Shown in pieces: positions 63,699 to 64,000 of a DNA stretch of 64,000 nucleotides (the first letter of the stretch is position 1; each line of letters opens with the position of its first letter). Under the pieces are notes generated by a model, which worked only from the letters and a program-made list of their open reading frames with translations, did not search any database and was not told where the DNA came from. A program made the translations under genes and the position numbers. The DNA is from Pseudonocardia endophytica (GTDB taxonomy: Bacteria > Actinomycetota > Actinomycetes > Mycobacteriales > Pseudonocardiaceae). The DNA is taken from positions 744,001 to 808,000 of the forward strand of contig NZ_SMFZ01000002.1 in the NCBI RefSeq assembly GCF_004339565.1, in the 5' to 3' direction.

Positions 63699-63890
63699 TC
63701 AGTCGTCCAGGTCGTCGGCGTCGTCGGCGTCGTCGCGGGCCAGGAAGCTGGACAGCCGCTCGACGGCCGTCTCGAACTCCGGGTTCAGGTCGACGAACGT
63801 GCGCAGGCGCAGGGCCAGCCACTCGACGCTGACCTGCTCGTCGCCACGACGGTCGACGAGCTCCTCGATGCCGCGGTCGGTGAAGTACAC
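63699..63890 (-). CDS. DUF6104 family protein
   Basis: 63 residues: MYFTDRGIEELVDRRGDEQV, SVEWLALRLRTFVDLNPEFE, and an acidic tail (DDADDADDLDD). This is the small actinobacterial DUF6104 family of unknown function. It is convergent with the cassette, its stop lying 6 bp beyond the coiled-coil gene. It is divergent from the aldolase gene. Confidence 0.8.
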   Translation of the reverse strand: MYFTDRGIEELVDRRGDEQVSVEWLALRLRTFVDLNPEFETAVERLSSFLARDDADDADDLDD

Positions 63891-63932
63891 GCGGCCAGGT
63901 TACGGCCGCTGCGCAGCGGGGACCCCGCGGGC

Positions 63933-64000
63933 ATGAGCGTGGCGGTACGGCAGTTGCAGAACACGGTCCGCGAGCTCCTCGCCGACGGCAAGGGGCTGCT
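63933..64000 (+). CDS. class I fructose-bisphosphate aldolase, N-terminal fragment
   Basis: Only the first 22 codons are in the window: MSVAVRQLQNTVRELLADGK then GLL. The LLADGKGLL segment is the start of the class I aldolase signature (usually ADGKGLLAADES). The gene runs off the right end. No ribosome binding site is obvious. A short fragment, so other products cannot be excluded. Confidence 0.6.
   Translation, partial: MSVAVRQLQNTVRELLADGKGL

Overview
The window looks like chromosomal DNA of a very high-GC actinobacterium, most likely the family Pseudonocardiaceae (Pseudonocardia or a close relative). Reasons: strong G/C bias at third codon positions, frequent GTG starts, many apparently leaderless genes with a TANNNT -10 box 6-8 nt before the start codon, an mtrA-mtrB-lpqB block, SigR/SigH with a zinc-containing RsrA-type anti-sigma factor, WhiB1, PdtaS, bL37, and F420-type and DUF6104/DUF6912/Rv3235-type families. 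Two stretches keep mycobacterial gene order: ahcY-tmk-mtrA-mtrB-lpqB-comF-hpf-secA-Rv3235-like (13.1-26.6 kb) and sigR-rsrA-bL37-pdtaS-whiB1-lipid kinase-membrane protein-GNAT-phosphatase (42.7-48.9 kb). This placement rests on gene content read by eye, not on a database search.

Layout. 0-5.8 kb: a TetX-like flavin monooxygenase divergent from its TetR regulator with a clear operator, a CDF metal exporter, a 168-bp palindromic element, an hsp20-merR heat-shock pair, and an aldR/ald divergent pair. 5.9-12.8 kb: amino-acid permease, two small conserved proteins, a probably acquired aminoglycoside-phosphotransferase-like gene bounded by 29-bp direct repeats, an acyl-CoA synthetase and an orphan MutL-type protein. 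12.8-26.6 kb: an SAH-riboswitch-like leader, ahcY, tmk, the MtrAB-LpqB envelope signalling operon, ComF, ribosome hibernation factor and SecA. 26.6-32 kb: MarR-ABC exporter-HAD operon, lactate-dehydrogenase-like enzyme and two DoxX paralogues. 32-42.5 kb: tRNA/rRNA methyltransferase, WS/DGAT-like acyltransferase, crotonase, SMP-30 hydrolase with a 51-bp in-frame insertion, lipoprotein, RsgA with inserted tandem repeats, AroA, SRAP protein, hydrolase, YbaK. 42.5-51.5 kb: stress-signalling genes, secreted protease, malic enzyme. 51.8-60 kb: c-di-GMP enzyme, acyl-CoA dehydrogenase, LLM oxidoreductase, MOSC, SDR and an atypical Nramp protein. 60.2-63.7 kb: a three-gene cassette built around a soluble multi-domain FtsK/SpoIIIE ATPase. 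The window ends in the first codons of a probable class I fructose-bisphosphate aldolase.

Most of the window is ordinary core chromosome. The features worth pursuing are the FtsK cassette (small helical protein + EccC-like tandem ATPase without membrane segments + coiled-coil protein), repeats that have entered coding genes (RsgA and SMP-30), a 53-nt palindromic repeat family that sits at three convergent gene junctions, the 168-bp MITE-like palindrome, the riboswitch before ahcY, and a conserved-looking CRP site before whiB1. No rRNA, tRNA, CRISPR array, transposase or phage gene was seen.
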